DNA from: Allobosea sp. AAP35
GTDB lineage: Bacteria > Pseudomonadota > Alphaproteobacteria > Rhizobiales > Beijerinckiaceae
Reading direction: 5' to 3'
DNA: 64,000 nucleotides
Assembly (NCBI RefSeq): GCF_001295925.1
Contig: NZ_LJHQ01000006.1
Location: 1-64,000, forward strand
In this document: piece by piece, positions 34,584-43,216 of the stretch
Layout of the letters: every line of letters begins with the position of its first letter
How positions within the stretch are numbered: position 1 is the stretch's first letter
Notes under the pieces: model-generated
Told to the model about the DNA's origin: nothing
Database searches by the model: none
Seen by the model: the letters and a program-made list of their open reading frames with translations, nothing else
Position numbers and translations under genes: made by a program

Positions 34584-35330
34584 TCAGGCGACGATGTCGG
34601 GCGTGCGCCAGCCGAGATGCTGGCCGCCATCGACCGCGATCATCTGGCCGGTGATCGAGCGGGCCTGCGCCAGATACAGCACCGCCTCGGCGATGTCGCG
34701 AGGGTCGATCTTGCGTTGCAGCAGGGTCCCGGCGGCCTCCTGCTCCATCGCGTCGGCGCCGTCATGGGGGTTGGGCAGTGTCGGTCCGGGGCCGACCGCA
34801 TTGACGCGGATCCGCGGCGCCAGGGCCTGCGCCATGGTCTTGGTCGCGGTCAGCAGGGCGGCCTTGGTCAGGGTGTAGGAGTAATATTGCGGCGTCAGCT
34901 TCCAGACGCGCTGGTCGATGATGTTGACGATCGCGCCATGGCGCCCCTCGGGGAGGCTGTTGGCCAGCGCGCCGGCCAGGACAGAGGGCGCTCGCAGATT
35001 GATCGAGAACTGCCGGTTCCAGGTCGCGACGTCGATCGCTGTCACCTCGTCGATCAGGAAGCTCGAGGCATTGTTGACGAGCAGCGTCACCGGACCGAGT
35101 GCCGACTCGACGGCCGGCATCAGCGCATCGACAGCCGCTGGATCGACCAGATCGGCCGGAACGACCATCGCGCGGCCGCCGCGCTGCGTGATCGCCTCGG
35201 CGAGCGCCTGCGCCTCGTCGCGGGCGCTGCCGCAATGGATCGCGACGGCATAGCCGGCATCGGCCAAACGCTCGACGATGGCGCGGCCGATGCGCCGCGC
35301 TCCACCCGTGACGAGGGCCACTTCAGACAT
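34584..35330 (-). CDS. PTR1-like SDR, probable pteridine reductase
   Basis: 248 residues. The cofactor loop is TGGARRIG (TGxxxRxG), typical of pteridine reductases and FolM. Asp139 (IVNIIDQ), Tyr152 and Lys156 (YSYTLTK) are spaced as the Asp-Tyr-Lys catalytic triad of PTR1, which uses Asp where classical SDRs use Ser. The likely reaction is NADPH-dependent reduction of dihydro- or oxidised pterins; this is inference from residues. Its start overlaps the end of the glycosyltransferase gene by 8 bases. Confidence 0.75.
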   Translation of the reverse strand: MSEVALVTGGARRIGRAIVERLADAGYAVAIHCGSARDEAQALAEAITQRGGRAMVVPADLVDPAAVDALMPAVESALGPVTLLVNNASSFLIDEVTAIDVATWNRQFSINLRAPSVLAGALANSLPEGRHGAIVNIIDQRVWKLTPQYYSYTLTKAALLTATKTMAQALAPRIRVNAVGPGPTLPNPHDGADAMEQEAAGTLLQRKIDPRDIAEAVLYLAQARSITGQMIAVDGGQHLGWRTPDIVA

Positions 35331-36144
35331 CGGATGGGTTCCTTGCCGCCGGGTCGGTTGCCCCGGGCGCGCGACGCTGCAGCCGCTTTTCCCAGTGCTT
35401 GGCCACCCGGAGATAGCGGTAAAACGCGTAATTCATCGCGGTCATGAAGCCATAGACACCGCGCAGCGCATGCCGGCGGCCAATATACGCCTTGATGAAA
35501 TTCGCCGGAAACTCGACCGCCAGACGAAATACCGAGAGGGAGACGTCGCGCTTGTCGAGATCCTCGGCCTGGGCGTCGCTGTAGCTGTTGAGTTTCGCCA
35601 TCTGCTCGCCCAGCGAGCGCACCGAGTAGTGATGCACGATCCCCTTGAGGCGGGCGATCCGCGCGCCCGGCGCGAGGTCGACGCGGTCATGCACCGGGGA
35701 GGGCGAATAACGGCCCTTGTCCTTGCGATACAGCCGGACGGGCGCGAGCGCATAGGCGAAGCGATGCGGCGCGGGCTCACCGGGAAAGATCTCGGCGATG
35801 CGCAGTTCGTAGGCGTCGGCCTGGGGGCCCGAGCCCGAGAACAGCGCCGCGATCTCTGTCGCGAGGTCGGGAGGGACGACTTCGTCGGCATCGAGGTTGA
35901 GCATCCAGTCGTGGCGGCACTGCTCCTCGGCAAAGCGCTTCTGCTGGCCGTAACCAGGCCATGGATTCGAGATCACGCGTGCGCCCAGCGCCCTGGCCAA
36001 ATCCCGGGTGTCGTCGGTCGAGCCGGAATCGACCACGACGATATCGTCGCTCAGCGCGCGCACCGCTCGAATCGTGCGCTCGATACGGTCGGCTTCGTCG
36101 CGCGCGATGATGAAGATCGAAAGGAGCGGCACCCGGGGTCTCAT
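35323..36144 (-). CDS. Family 2 glycosyltransferase (WaaE/KdtX-like)
   Basis: 273 residues from ATG 36144. LSIFIIARDEADRIERTI, VVVDSGSTDDT, LNLDADE (metal-binding DxD) and a C-terminal amphipathic region around FPANFIKAYIGRRHALRGVYGF match the WaaE/LgtF type that glycosylates LPS inner core heptose. Cytosolic face of the inner membrane. The acceptor cannot be deduced. It is upstream of and overlaps the SDR gene, so they are cotranscribed. Confidence 0.85.
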   Translation of the reverse strand: MRPRVPLLSIFIIARDEADRIERTIRAVRALSDDIVVVDSGSTDDTRDLARALGARVISNPWPGYGQQKRFAEEQCRHDWMLNLDADEVVPPDLATEIAALFSGSGPQADAYELRIAEIFPGEPAPHRFAYALAPVRLYRKDKGRYSPSPVHDRVDLAPGARIARLKGIVHHYSVRSLGEQMAKLNSYSDAQAEDLDKRDVSLSVFRLAVEFPANFIKAYIGRRHALRGVYGFMTAMNYAFYRYLRVAKHWEKRLQRRAPGATDPAARNPSDV

Positions 36145-36495
36145 TTTCGCCTGGTATTCGAGGCTAAAGCACGCTCCGCCCGGGCCCGCAAGCAAACGTG
36201 GGGAAATGTGGCGGGAATGGGAACATTGCCTGGCGCTGCACGTTGTTCCGGCGTGTGGCCGTATTCGATCACGCCCTTGTTAGTATTCGGTTCACCATTA
36301 GGTGTGCTTTAACGAACGTTAACATGCCTTGATACGTATGCCGCAGTCATCGCAATCGTGCCGCATTTCTGCCGTGGTCTGGAAGGCGGATGTGCTTCCG
36401 AGGCAACAGACAAAGCCGCCAACTCGTCTTATAACCATCACATCGAAATCACCCGCCGGGTCGACCGGCAAAGCGACGTCCCCAGGAGTCCCATT
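36145..36495 (+). promoter_or_regulatory. 351-bp regulatory region upstream of the beta-barrel gene
   Basis: Divergent region between the glycosyltransferase and the outer-membrane protein. It contains the perfect palindrome TTAACG-AA-CGTTAA (36309-36322) inside an AT-richer stretch. The half sites resemble CtrA TTAA boxes, but the spacing is 6 rather than 7, so assignment to CtrA is not supported. The remaining 170 bases may be a long 5' leader, common for abundant porin-like mRNAs. Confidence 0.5.
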
Positions 36496-37152
36496 ATGAA
36501 GAAGTTTCTGCTTTCGACCGTTGCAGTGATCGGTCTCGTCGCTGCTGGCGCCGCTTCCGCCGCTGATCTGCCGTCGCGCAAGGGCCCGGTGATGGCGCCG
36601 GTTTATGCGCCCGTGTTCACCTGGACCGGCTTCTACGTTGGTGCCAACGCCGGCTACGGCTTCGGCAATGTCAACGCCGGCACCTTTGCCCTCGCCCGTA
36701 CCGTCTCGATCGGTGACGTCGATGGCTTCATCGGTGGTGGCCAGATCGGCTACAACTACCAGATCGGCCAGATCGTCCTCGGCGTCGAGGCCGACATCCA
36801 GGGCGCCGACCTGCAGACCGACAACAGCTTCGGCGATCGCGTTCGCACCGAGTATTTCGGCACGGTTCGTGGCCGCGTCGGCTTCGCCTTCGATCGGTTC
36901 ATGCCCTACATCACCGGTGGTTGGGCTTACGGCAACGTGAAGACCTCGATCGTCGGTCTCGGCTCCACCGACAACAACCACACTGGCGGCTACGCTGTCG
37001 GCGGCGGTCTCGAATACGCCTTCACCAACAACTGGACTGCCAAGGTCGAGTATCTCTACGTCGACCTCGGCGAGAAGAACGTGTTCAACTCGGGCGTGAA
37101 GGTCGGCACCGACTTCTCCGTCGTCCGCGCCGGCCTGAACTACAAGTTCTAG
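36496..37152 (+). CDS. Omp25/31-type outer membrane beta-barrel protein
   Basis: 218 residues. Signal peptide MKKFLLSTVAVIGLVAAGAASA, then ADLPSRKGPVMAPVYAPVFTWTGFYVGANAGYGFG, the hallmark start of Brucella Omp25/Omp31-like 8-stranded barrels. The protein ends in a C-terminal aromatic residue (GLNYKF), the signature for outer-membrane insertion. AGGAG lies at good spacing before ATG 36496. A perfect terminator follows. Probably an abundant structural protein. Confidence 0.92.
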   Translation: MKKFLLSTVAVIGLVAAGAASAADLPSRKGPVMAPVYAPVFTWTGFYVGANAGYGFGNVNAGTFALARTVSIGDVDGFIGGGQIGYNYQIGQIVLGVEADIQGADLQTDNSFGDRVRTEYFGTVRGRVGFAFDRFMPYITGGWAYGNVKTSIVGLGSTDNNHTGGYAVGGGLEYAFTNNWTAKVEYLYVDLGEKNVFNSGVKVGTDFSVVRAGLNYKF

Positions 37153-37180
37153 TCTGCTTCCCCTTCCGGGGAAAAAAGAA

Positions 37181-37209
37181 CCCGGTGGCTTCGGCCACCG
37201 GGTTTTTTG
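37181..37209 (+). terminator. UUCG-loop terminator after the beta-barrel gene
   Basis: CCCGGTGGC-TTCG-GCCACCGGG (37181-37202), perfect 9-bp stem with an ultra-stable tetraloop, followed by TTTTTTG. Confidence 0.95.
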
Positions 37210-37257
37210 TTGTCTGCAATGACGGGGCGCCGACTGCGGGACGGCCGTCTTGGCCGT

Positions 37258-37863
37258 TCAGCCCTTGAAGCGCGTCGCCTCGAAAGCACCGACCTTGGCC
37301 GCGAAAGCATCAAGCCAGGTCACCAGGGCGGGATGATCGGCGCGCCAGGTCCCGGCAAAGCGCAGATCGAGATAGCCGAGCGCGCAGGCCAGCGCGATCT
37401 CGCCGATCCGGGGCCGGTCGGTATAGACGGGTGGCGCCGCTTCGAGCGCGGCAAGGGCGCGCGAGACCTTGCTCGCCTGATTGGCGACCCAGGCGGCGTT
37501 GCGGCCTTCTTCGGGACGGAAGCGGGTCTCGTAGACCTGAAGCAGGGCCGCATCGCACAGCCCATCGGCCAGAGCCTGAAGGCGCAACTGCACGAAGCGC
37601 TCTCCGCCAGCCGGAATCAGGCGACCGCCGCCAGCCAGATGATCGAGATAATCGACGATGACACGGGAATCGAACAGCGTGGTGCCGTCGTTCAGGACCA
37701 ATGTCGGGATCTTGCCGAGCGGGTTCTGCTGGCGCAGCGGCTCGGCCGGGTCATTGGTGTCGGCCACGACGATCTCGATTTGGTCCATCAGGCCGAGCTC
37801 GAGAGCTGCCATCTTGACCTTGCGACCGAAGGGGGAGGCGGGGGAGGAGCGGAGAATCAGCAT
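37258..37863 (-). CDS. Glutathione S-transferase
   Basis: 201 residues. The N-terminal thioredoxin-like domain has RSSPASPFGRKVKMAALELG (active-site Ser region), NPLGKIPTLVLNDG and LFDSRVIVDYLD (glutathione-binding); an all-helical C-terminal domain follows from about residue 85. Generic soluble GST of unknown substrate. Confidence 0.88.
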   Translation of the reverse strand: MLILRSSPASPFGRKVKMAALELGLMDQIEIVVADTNDPAEPLRQQNPLGKIPTLVLNDGTTLFDSRVIVDYLDHLAGGGRLIPAGGERFVQLRLQALADGLCDAALLQVYETRFRPEEGRNAAWVANQASKVSRALAALEAAPPVYTDRPRIGEIALACALGYLDLRFAGTWRADHPALVTWLDAFAAKVGAFEATRFKG

Positions 37864-37888
37864 CGGCGGGCCTCAGGCAACGGGCGGT

Positions 37889-38740
37889 TCAGCCGTCCGG
37901 ACGGATCGGCTCGCAAAGATAGCGCGGCTGCGGCCCCTGGGCGAGGCGCTCCGTCAGGGCCGGCAGGATGAGTCGGGCTTCATCGACGAGCATCCAGGGC
38001 GGGTTGACGATCAGCATGCCGGTGGCGCTGAGCCCACCGGCAGCCTCGGGGCGATCGACGTCGATCTCGAGGCGCAGCAGACGGCCGATGCCGGCCTGGG
38101 TGATGCCGGCCAGCAGATTGGCCACCGCGAGCTTGTCCTTCACCGGGTACCAGAGCGCATAGATCCCCGTCGGCCATTTGCGATGAGCCGCGATCAACTC
38201 GGCTTCCAGCGTGGCGAACTCATCCTTCTCCTCGAAAGGCGGGTCGATCAGCACCAGCCCGCGCCGCTCCTTGGGCGGGACATTGCCGCGCAGCGCGTTC
38301 CAGCCATCGATCGCCAAGGGTTTGCAACGCTCGTCGCGACCGATCGCCTGGACCAGCTTCTTGTGGGTGTGTGGGTGCAGTTCGGCCGCGATCAGCCGAT
38401 CATCGGGGCGCATCGCATGTCGGCAAAGCCAGGGCGAGCCGGGATAGGCATCCGCGCCGTAGAGCGCGCGGGCCCCGGATACCGCATCACGCCAGGGCTT
38501 CAGCAGCGCCTCGACGGCAGGGGCCAGCGGCGAGCGGTCCAGTCGCGCGACGCCGTCTTTCCACTCATGCGTCCGCAGCGCCTCCTCGGAACCGAGATCG
38601 TAGCGGCCGGCGCCGGCATGCGTGTCCACGACCCGGTAGGGCGTGGCCTTGGCGTTCAGGTGGGTGAGGATGCGAATCAGCACGACGTGCTTGAGGACAT
38701 CGGCGAAGTTGCCGGCATGAAAGCCGTGGCGATAATTCAT
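37889..38740 (-). CDS. rlmJ: 23S rRNA (adenine-2030-N6)-methyltransferase
   Basis: 283 residues. MNYRHGFHAGNFADVLKH is nearly invariant in RlmJ. VVDTHAGAGRYDL is the SAM-binding motif and LVLIDPPFEEKDEF the catalytic NPPY-like loop (DPPF). It methylates A2030 in 23S rRNA before ribosome assembly. Single gene on the minus strand followed by the GST gene 25 bases on. Confidence 0.95.
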   Translation of the reverse strand: MNYRHGFHAGNFADVLKHVVLIRILTHLNAKATPYRVVDTHAGAGRYDLGSEEALRTHEWKDGVARLDRSPLAPAVEALLKPWRDAVSGARALYGADAYPGSPWLCRHAMRPDDRLIAAELHPHTHKKLVQAIGRDERCKPLAIDGWNALRGNVPPKERRGLVLIDPPFEEKDEFATLEAELIAAHRKWPTGIYALWYPVKDKLAVANLLAGITQAGIGRLLRLEIDVDRPEAAGGLSATGMLIVNPPWMLVDEARLILPALTERLAQGPQPRYLCEPIRPDG

Positions 38741-38771
38741 CCCGCGCTCATACGCGCCTTTGCCGCCGCTG

Positions 38772-39458
38772 TCAGCGCGGCGCGTTCACGGTGATGTCGC
38801 GCGTGCGGCAGCCGGAACGGTCGACCTCCTGGCACATGCGGAAATCGCGCAGATCCTTGCTCAGGCAGATGCGGACCTCCTGAAGCACGCCGCGCCGGCA
38901 GGCGACCGACATCATGTCGGTGCGCAGGCCCGGATTAGCGGCCACAAAAGCGCGTTCCAGGTCGATCGCGGTCCAGCTCTGGTCGCGCTCGGCCTTGGCG
39001 AGGGCAGGGGGGATCACGATCTTCTCGCGCGCGCGCCGCGTATCGGCAAAATAATCGCTCGGGCTCGACCCCGAGCAGGTGCCGTGCTTGCGCCATTGGT
39101 GACGGGCGAGGCCTTCGCTTGGGAACAAGCCCCTGGCCTGGTCGAGCGCGATCCGCGACGGGGTGCGCCCGGCCGGGCCGCAATCGCTGGGGAAACCACG
39201 CTCGTTCTGCGGCCAGAGCCCGTGGACGACGAAGCGCAGCCCAGCGCCTTCGCCGCATTGCTCGCGGTTGCGGTCACGATCGCCATCGAGCTCGCAGAAA
39301 CCCGGCGACCATGACAGAGCCAGGACGTAAAAGTCGAAATCGCCGGGCTGACCACCGCGCTGGTCGCGGCCCTGCGCGCCCGCGGTCGCAAGCGAGCCCG
39401 TCAGAACAGCCAGAGTGAGTGCGATTCGCGCGCAACCGGCGAGGCTGATCTGGCCCAT
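38772..39458 (-). CDS. Secreted ribonuclease T2
   Basis: 228 residues from ATG 39458 with a signal peptide to about residue 28 (ALTLAVLTGSLATAGAQ). The two active-site blocks are intact: VVHGLWPQ with His79, and RHQWRKHGTCSG with His120 and His125. Multiple cysteines would form disulfides in the periplasm. Expected to degrade RNA non-specifically for scavenging. Followed upstream by a small exported protein gene in the same direction. Confidence 0.9.
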   Translation of the reverse strand: MGQISLAGCARIALTLAVLTGSLATAGAQGRDQRGGQPGDFDFYVLALSWSPGFCELDGDRDRNREQCGEGAGLRFVVHGLWPQNERGFPSDCGPAGRTPSRIALDQARGLFPSEGLARHQWRKHGTCSGSSPSDYFADTRRAREKIVIPPALAKAERDQSWTAIDLERAFVAANPGLRTDMMSVACRRGVLQEVRICLSKDLRDFRMCQEVDRSGCRTRDITVNAPR

Positions 39459-39475
39459 GGCGTTCTGGCCTGCGC

Positions 39476-39943
39476 TCAGGGGCGCGCCATCTTGCAGTCG
39501 GGTGCGTAGCTGCGATGACGGTCGAGGCCGCTGACGCACCAGTTGACGTTCCAACCATAGCCGAACAGGCCGAGGTTTTCGCGCACCGAGTAATCGACGC
39601 GGTGCAGCGTGCCGTCATTCAGCGCGACACGGCCGGTGCAGAAGCGCCGCGGGATGAAATCGTCGCCGAGCGGGCGAAAGCCGATCGGCTTGATCTTGTC
39701 ATAGGCAACGGCACGCAGCGGGCCCCAGAACTTCTCCTCGCGCGAATTGAACCAGCTGGTGATCTCACCCAGCACGGCGGGATCTTCGCAGGCCGGCAGA
39801 TTGCCATACATCGCGATGATGCGGTTCTCGGCAGCGTCCGCAGGATGAACCTGGCGACGGCCGGAGGCCTCCGCCGAGACGACGGCCGTCAATGCGGCGA
39901 GTGAAGCCAAAGCGGTTCGCAGCAAAGCGCGGCGCATGAGCAT
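39476..39943 (-). CDS. Exported protein of unknown function
   Basis: About 155 residues from ATG 39943 (or 39937). The signal sequence ALLRTALASLAALTAVVSAEA is followed by a mature domain with aromatic motifs (SWFNSREEKFWGP, GYGWNVNWCVSGLDRHRSYAPDCK) and four cysteines. It resembles small periplasmic proteins of alphaproteobacteria without assigned role. It lies 17 bases upstream of the RNase T2 gene on the same strand, suggesting cotranscription and perhaps a shared envelope function. Confidence 0.7.
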   Translation of the reverse strand: MLMRRALLRTALASLAALTAVVSAEASGRRQVHPADAAENRIIAMYGNLPACEDPAVLGEITSWFNSREEKFWGPLRAVAYDKIKPIGFRPLGDDFIPRRFCTGRVALNDGTLHRVDYSVRENLGLFGYGWNVNWCVSGLDRHRSYAPDCKMARP

Positions 39944-40137
39944 AAGCCTTGTGCAGATCGGGAGCCGTACGATGGCGGGGGCTGCGGGAGCGGTCAAGGC
40001 GCGTGGGCGCGAGAACGAAGCTTCCCTGAAGGGTTGTGGCTTTTCAGCCCGTCCATGCCGGCATGCCGCTTTGCGGGCTGGCGTGGCCGGGTTGGATAGC
40101 CGACACTGCTGCCGATTTGGACATGATGGGAAGCAGT

Positions 40138-40767
40138 ATGCCGGACGATGGATGCATGACGACGATCGACGATCCGGCGGAGCTGCGGGCGCATATGGGT
40201 GCGGTCAATCCGTTGGCCGAGCGCAAGGTGCTTGACCATCTCGACGGGTTCTGTCGCGATTTTATCGCGCTATCGCCCTTTCTCGTGCTGGCCAGCGCCG
40301 ATCAACGGGGCCGGGCTGATGCGAGCCCGCGCGGCGACGCGCCGGGCTTCGTCGCGGTTCTCGACGACCGGACGCTGTTCATCCCGGATCGGCGCGGCAA
40401 CAACCGCGTCGATAGCTTCGGCAATATCCTGGCTGCCCCGGGCGTCGGGCTGATCTTCATGGTGCCCGGGATCGCCGAGACTCTGCGGGTCAACGGTCGG
40501 GCTCGGCTGACGCGCGATGACGCGCTGCTCGAATCCGCGACCGTGCAGGAGCGGACGCCGACGCTCGGGCTTCTGGTCGAGGTCGAGGAAGCCTTCTTCC
40601 ATTGCGGAAAGGCGCTGATTCGCTCGAAGCTGTGGGATCCGGCCACGCAGGTCGAGCGCGGCCGTTTTCCGACGATGGGGCGCATCATGTCCGAGCAGAC
40701 GAAGGCGGTCGGCGTTGCGGAGGCGGAGGCCAATCTCGAAGAGGCCTATCGGACGCGGCTCTACTGA
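40138..40767 (+). CDS. PPOX-family FMN-binding protein (MSMEG_1061-like)
   Basis: About 209 residues, a pyridoxamine 5'-phosphate oxidase-like split barrel: FLVLASADQRGRADASPRGDAPGF, NRVDSFGNILAAPGVGLIFMVPG and TLRVNGRARLTRD are typical of this uncharacterised subgroup. The GGGAAG before ATG 40138 favours that start, though ATG 40156 (MTTIDDP) is also plausible. It probably binds FMN or F420-like cofactor, substrate unknown. Confidence 0.82.
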   Translation: MPDDGCMTTIDDPAELRAHMGAVNPLAERKVLDHLDGFCRDFIALSPFLVLASADQRGRADASPRGDAPGFVAVLDDRTLFIPDRRGNNRVDSFGNILAAPGVGLIFMVPGIAETLRVNGRARLTRDDALLESATVQERTPTLGLLVEVEEAFFHCGKALIRSKLWDPATQVERGRFPTMGRIMSEQTKAVGVAEAEANLEEAYRTRLY

Positions 40768-40787
40768 GCCACGGCCTGATCATATGA

Positions 40788-40818
40788 CAGCCGGGCCGCG
40801 CATGGTGCGCCCCGGCTG
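40788..40818. terminator. Hairpin between convergent PPOX and TRAP genes
   Basis: CAGCCGGG (40788-40795) ... CCCGGCTG (40811-40818) with a GC-rich interior. A strong stem but no U-run; a possible bidirectional terminator. Confidence 0.45.
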
Positions 40819-40831
40819 CATGGGATGATGG

Positions 40832-41926
40832 TCAGCGCCGGCCGCGCGAGCGGATCTGATAGGCGTCGTAGTTGAACTCCGCCACCTGCTGCCAGAGCAA
40901 CTGCTCGTTGCGATAGGCCATCATATGGTCGTGCAGCTTCTTGAACATCGGGTTCTTGGCCCCGAGTTCCTCATAGAGTTCGGCGGCCGCCTTGGCGCAA
41001 GCATCCATGATCTCGGGCGAGAACGCCCGCAGTTGCGTCCCCGATGCGATCAGACGCTTGATCGCGGCCGGGTTGACGTCGTCATATTTCGCGATCGTCA
41101 GCGAATTCGCCTGATGCGCCGCCGCCGTGAAGATCGCCTTGTCGGAGGCGCTGAGCTCGTTCCACTTCGCCCGGTTGATCATCAGCAGGATCGCGGAATT
41201 GCCCTCCCACCAGCCAGGATAATAGTAATAGGGCGCGACGCGGCTGAAGCCGAGCTTCTCGTCGTCATAGGGGCCGACCCATTCGGCGGCGTCGATCGTG
41301 CCGCGCTCGAGCGCCGGGTAGATGTCGCCGGCTGCGATCTGCTGGGGCACGGCACCGAGCTTGGCGATGACCTGCCCGGCAAGCCCGCCGATGCGCATCT
41401 TCAGGCCCTTCAGATCGTCGATCGTCTTGATTTCCTTGCGAAACCAGCCGGCCATCTGGGCATTGGTGTTGCCGATCGGCAGGCCGATGACGTTGTACTG
41501 CGCCAGCAGTTCGTTGAAGAGCGCGAGCCCGCCGCCCTGGAAGAACCAGGCGTTCTGCTGGCGCGTGTTGAGGCCGAAGGGCACCGCTGCGCCGAAGGCG
41601 AAGGAGGGGTCCTTGCCGACATAATAGAAGGAGGCGGTGTCGCAGCATTCGACCGTGCCGTTCTGCACGGCGTCGAGCGCCTGCAGGCCCGGCACCAGCT
41701 CGCCCGCCGCGAAGTGCTGCAGCTGGATGCGGCCGCCCGACATGTCGGAGAGCGCCTTGATGAAGATCTCGCCGGCGCCGAAGACGGCATCGAGCGCCTT
41801 GGGATAGCTCGAGGTCATCCGCCAATTGACCGTCGTGGCGGCCGGCTGGGTCTGGGCCGATGCGGCGGTGGCGGCGAGGGCCGCCCCGGCGAGCCCGCCC
41901 TTCAGCATGCTGCGTCTGTTGGTCAT
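40832..41926 (-). CDS. TRAP-transporter substrate-binding protein without adjacent permease
   Basis: 364 residues, DctP family. A signal-like N-terminus TNRRSMLKGGLAGAALAATAASAQ has a double Arg reminiscent of Tat signals. The domain has WRMTSSYPKALD, GRIQLQHFAAGELVPG, the family arginine block KMRIGGLAGQVIAKLG and YYPGWWEGNSAILLM. It belongs to the larger-ligand type (mannitol/chloroaromatic or keto-acid binders). Neither dctQ nor dctM is adjacent; an iron alcohol dehydrogenase lies upstream in the same direction. Confidence 0.88.
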   Translation of the reverse strand: MTNRRSMLKGGLAGAALAATAASAQTQPAATTVNWRMTSSYPKALDAVFGAGEIFIKALSDMSGGRIQLQHFAAGELVPGLQALDAVQNGTVECCDTASFYYVGKDPSFAFGAAVPFGLNTRQQNAWFFQGGGLALFNELLAQYNVIGLPIGNTNAQMAGWFRKEIKTIDDLKGLKMRIGGLAGQVIAKLGAVPQQIAAGDIYPALERGTIDAAEWVGPYDDEKLGFSRVAPYYYYPGWWEGNSAILLMINRAKWNELSASDKAIFTAAAHQANSLTIAKYDDVNPAAIKRLIASGTQLRAFSPEIMDACAKAAAELYEELGAKNPMFKKLHDHMMAYRNEQLLWQQVAEFNYDAYQIRSRGRR

Positions 41927-42018
41927 GTCGCATTCTCCCTGTCGTTACCGTGAGCTTGTGTCGGCTTTTTTGTTGCGAAGCCGCGTCGGCCAGGTGGCCG
42001 GCGCGGAGACGGTTCGCT

Positions 42019-43152
42019 TCAGTCGAAGGAGGCTTCCAGCATCGCGGCATAATCTGCGGCAGTGGCCGTGCGCGGGTTGGTCGCGCTCGAATGATCTTTG
42101 GTCGCGGCGTCCGCGATCGCGCCGATGACGCCGCGCGGCAGACCCATGGCCGAGAGGCTGCCGGGCATGCCGAGCCTGGCGACGAGATCGGCGATCCAGG
42201 CCGCGAGATCGGCATCGGCGGGAAGGTCCAGCGCCTTGCGGATCTCGGCATATTTGGCTTTCGCGTCCGGCTCGTTGAAGCGCAGCACGGCCGGCAGCAG
42301 CACGGCGTTGAGCGTGCCGTGATGCAGCGAGACCTCCTTCAGCCCGCCCAGCGGGTGGGAGAGCGCATGCACGGCGCCGAGACCCTTCTGGAAGGTCAGG
42401 CCGCCCTGGAGGGCTGCCATCATCATCTCCTTGCGGGCCTCGCGGTCGCTGCCGTCCTTGACGGCGCGCTCGATGAAGGCCACGGCGCGCTTGAGCCCGT
42501 CGAGCGCGATCGCCTCGGCCGGCGGGTTCTCGCGCGGGCTGAGATAGGTCTCGATGCAATGCGTGATCGCGTCCATGCCGGTTGCGGCGGTGAGCCAGGC
42601 GGGCAGGCCCAGCGTCAGCTCGGGGTCGCAGATCGCCAGCCGCGGGATCAGATGGGGCGAGATGAAGCCGAGCTTGCGGCCATCCTTCAGGGTGATCAGC
42701 GCGGCGCGGCCGACCTCGCTGCCGGTGCCCGAGGTCGTCGGCACGGCGATGACGGGTGCGACGGCGGCCGTGACCTTCGGAATGCCGCCGAGGATCGCGG
42801 CATAGGTCTCCAGCGTGCCGTCATGGGTGGCCAGCAGCGCCACGCCCTTGGCGAGGTCGATCGGCGAACCGCCGCCGATGGCGACCAGCCCGTCGCAGCC
42901 ATGCTCGCGATAGAGCACGAGCGCGGCCTCGACCGCTTCCTCGGTCGGGTTGGTCGGCGTGCCATCGAAGACGGGGGCGGCGGCGAGAGCCGGCGAGACC
43001 GCCTGCACCTTGCCGATGATGCCGGCCGCGACGATGCCCTTGTCGGCGATGATCAGAGGCTTGGCGACGCCCAGCCCAGCGAGGTCGGCTTCGATGCCGG
43101 CGATCTCGCCGAAGCCGAATTTGACGGTGGTGAGATAGGTGATCAGGGCCAT
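42019..43152 (-). CDS. Iron-containing alcohol dehydrogenase
   Basis: 377 residues, group III metal-dependent ADH. GGGSPIDLAKG is the NAD-binding motif, PTTSGTGSEVGR the phosphate loop, and the metal site is provided by TAATGMDAITHCIE, ALSHPLGG and HHGTLNA. The AAAGGAcaccctc before ATG 43152 is a good ribosome-binding site. Substrate unknown; cotranscription with the TRAP binding protein (92 bp apart) would suggest an imported hydroxy-acid or alcohol. Confidence 0.9.
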   Translation of the reverse strand: MALITYLTTVKFGFGEIAGIEADLAGLGVAKPLIIADKGIVAAGIIGKVQAVSPALAAAPVFDGTPTNPTEEAVEAALVLYREHGCDGLVAIGGGSPIDLAKGVALLATHDGTLETYAAILGGIPKVTAAVAPVIAVPTTSGTGSEVGRAALITLKDGRKLGFISPHLIPRLAICDPELTLGLPAWLTAATGMDAITHCIETYLSPRENPPAEAIALDGLKRAVAFIERAVKDGSDREARKEMMMAALQGGLTFQKGLGAVHALSHPLGGLKEVSLHHGTLNAVLLPAVLRFNEPDAKAKYAEIRKALDLPADADLAAWIADLVARLGMPGSLSAMGLPRGVIGAIADAATKDHSSATNPRTATAADYAAMLEASFD

Positions 43153-43216
43153 GAGGGTGTCCTTTGACGGTGTGAAGGCATGCGCCTGTGTGATGGGATG
43201 GAAGCCGCGCCGTTCG

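Noticed and set aside
36309..36322. Possible CtrA binding site (TTAA boxes) upstream of the beta-barrel gene
   Set aside because: The spacing between the TTAA halves is 6, not the 7 of the CtrA consensus, and the palindrome extends beyond the boxes, so CtrA control is not claimed.
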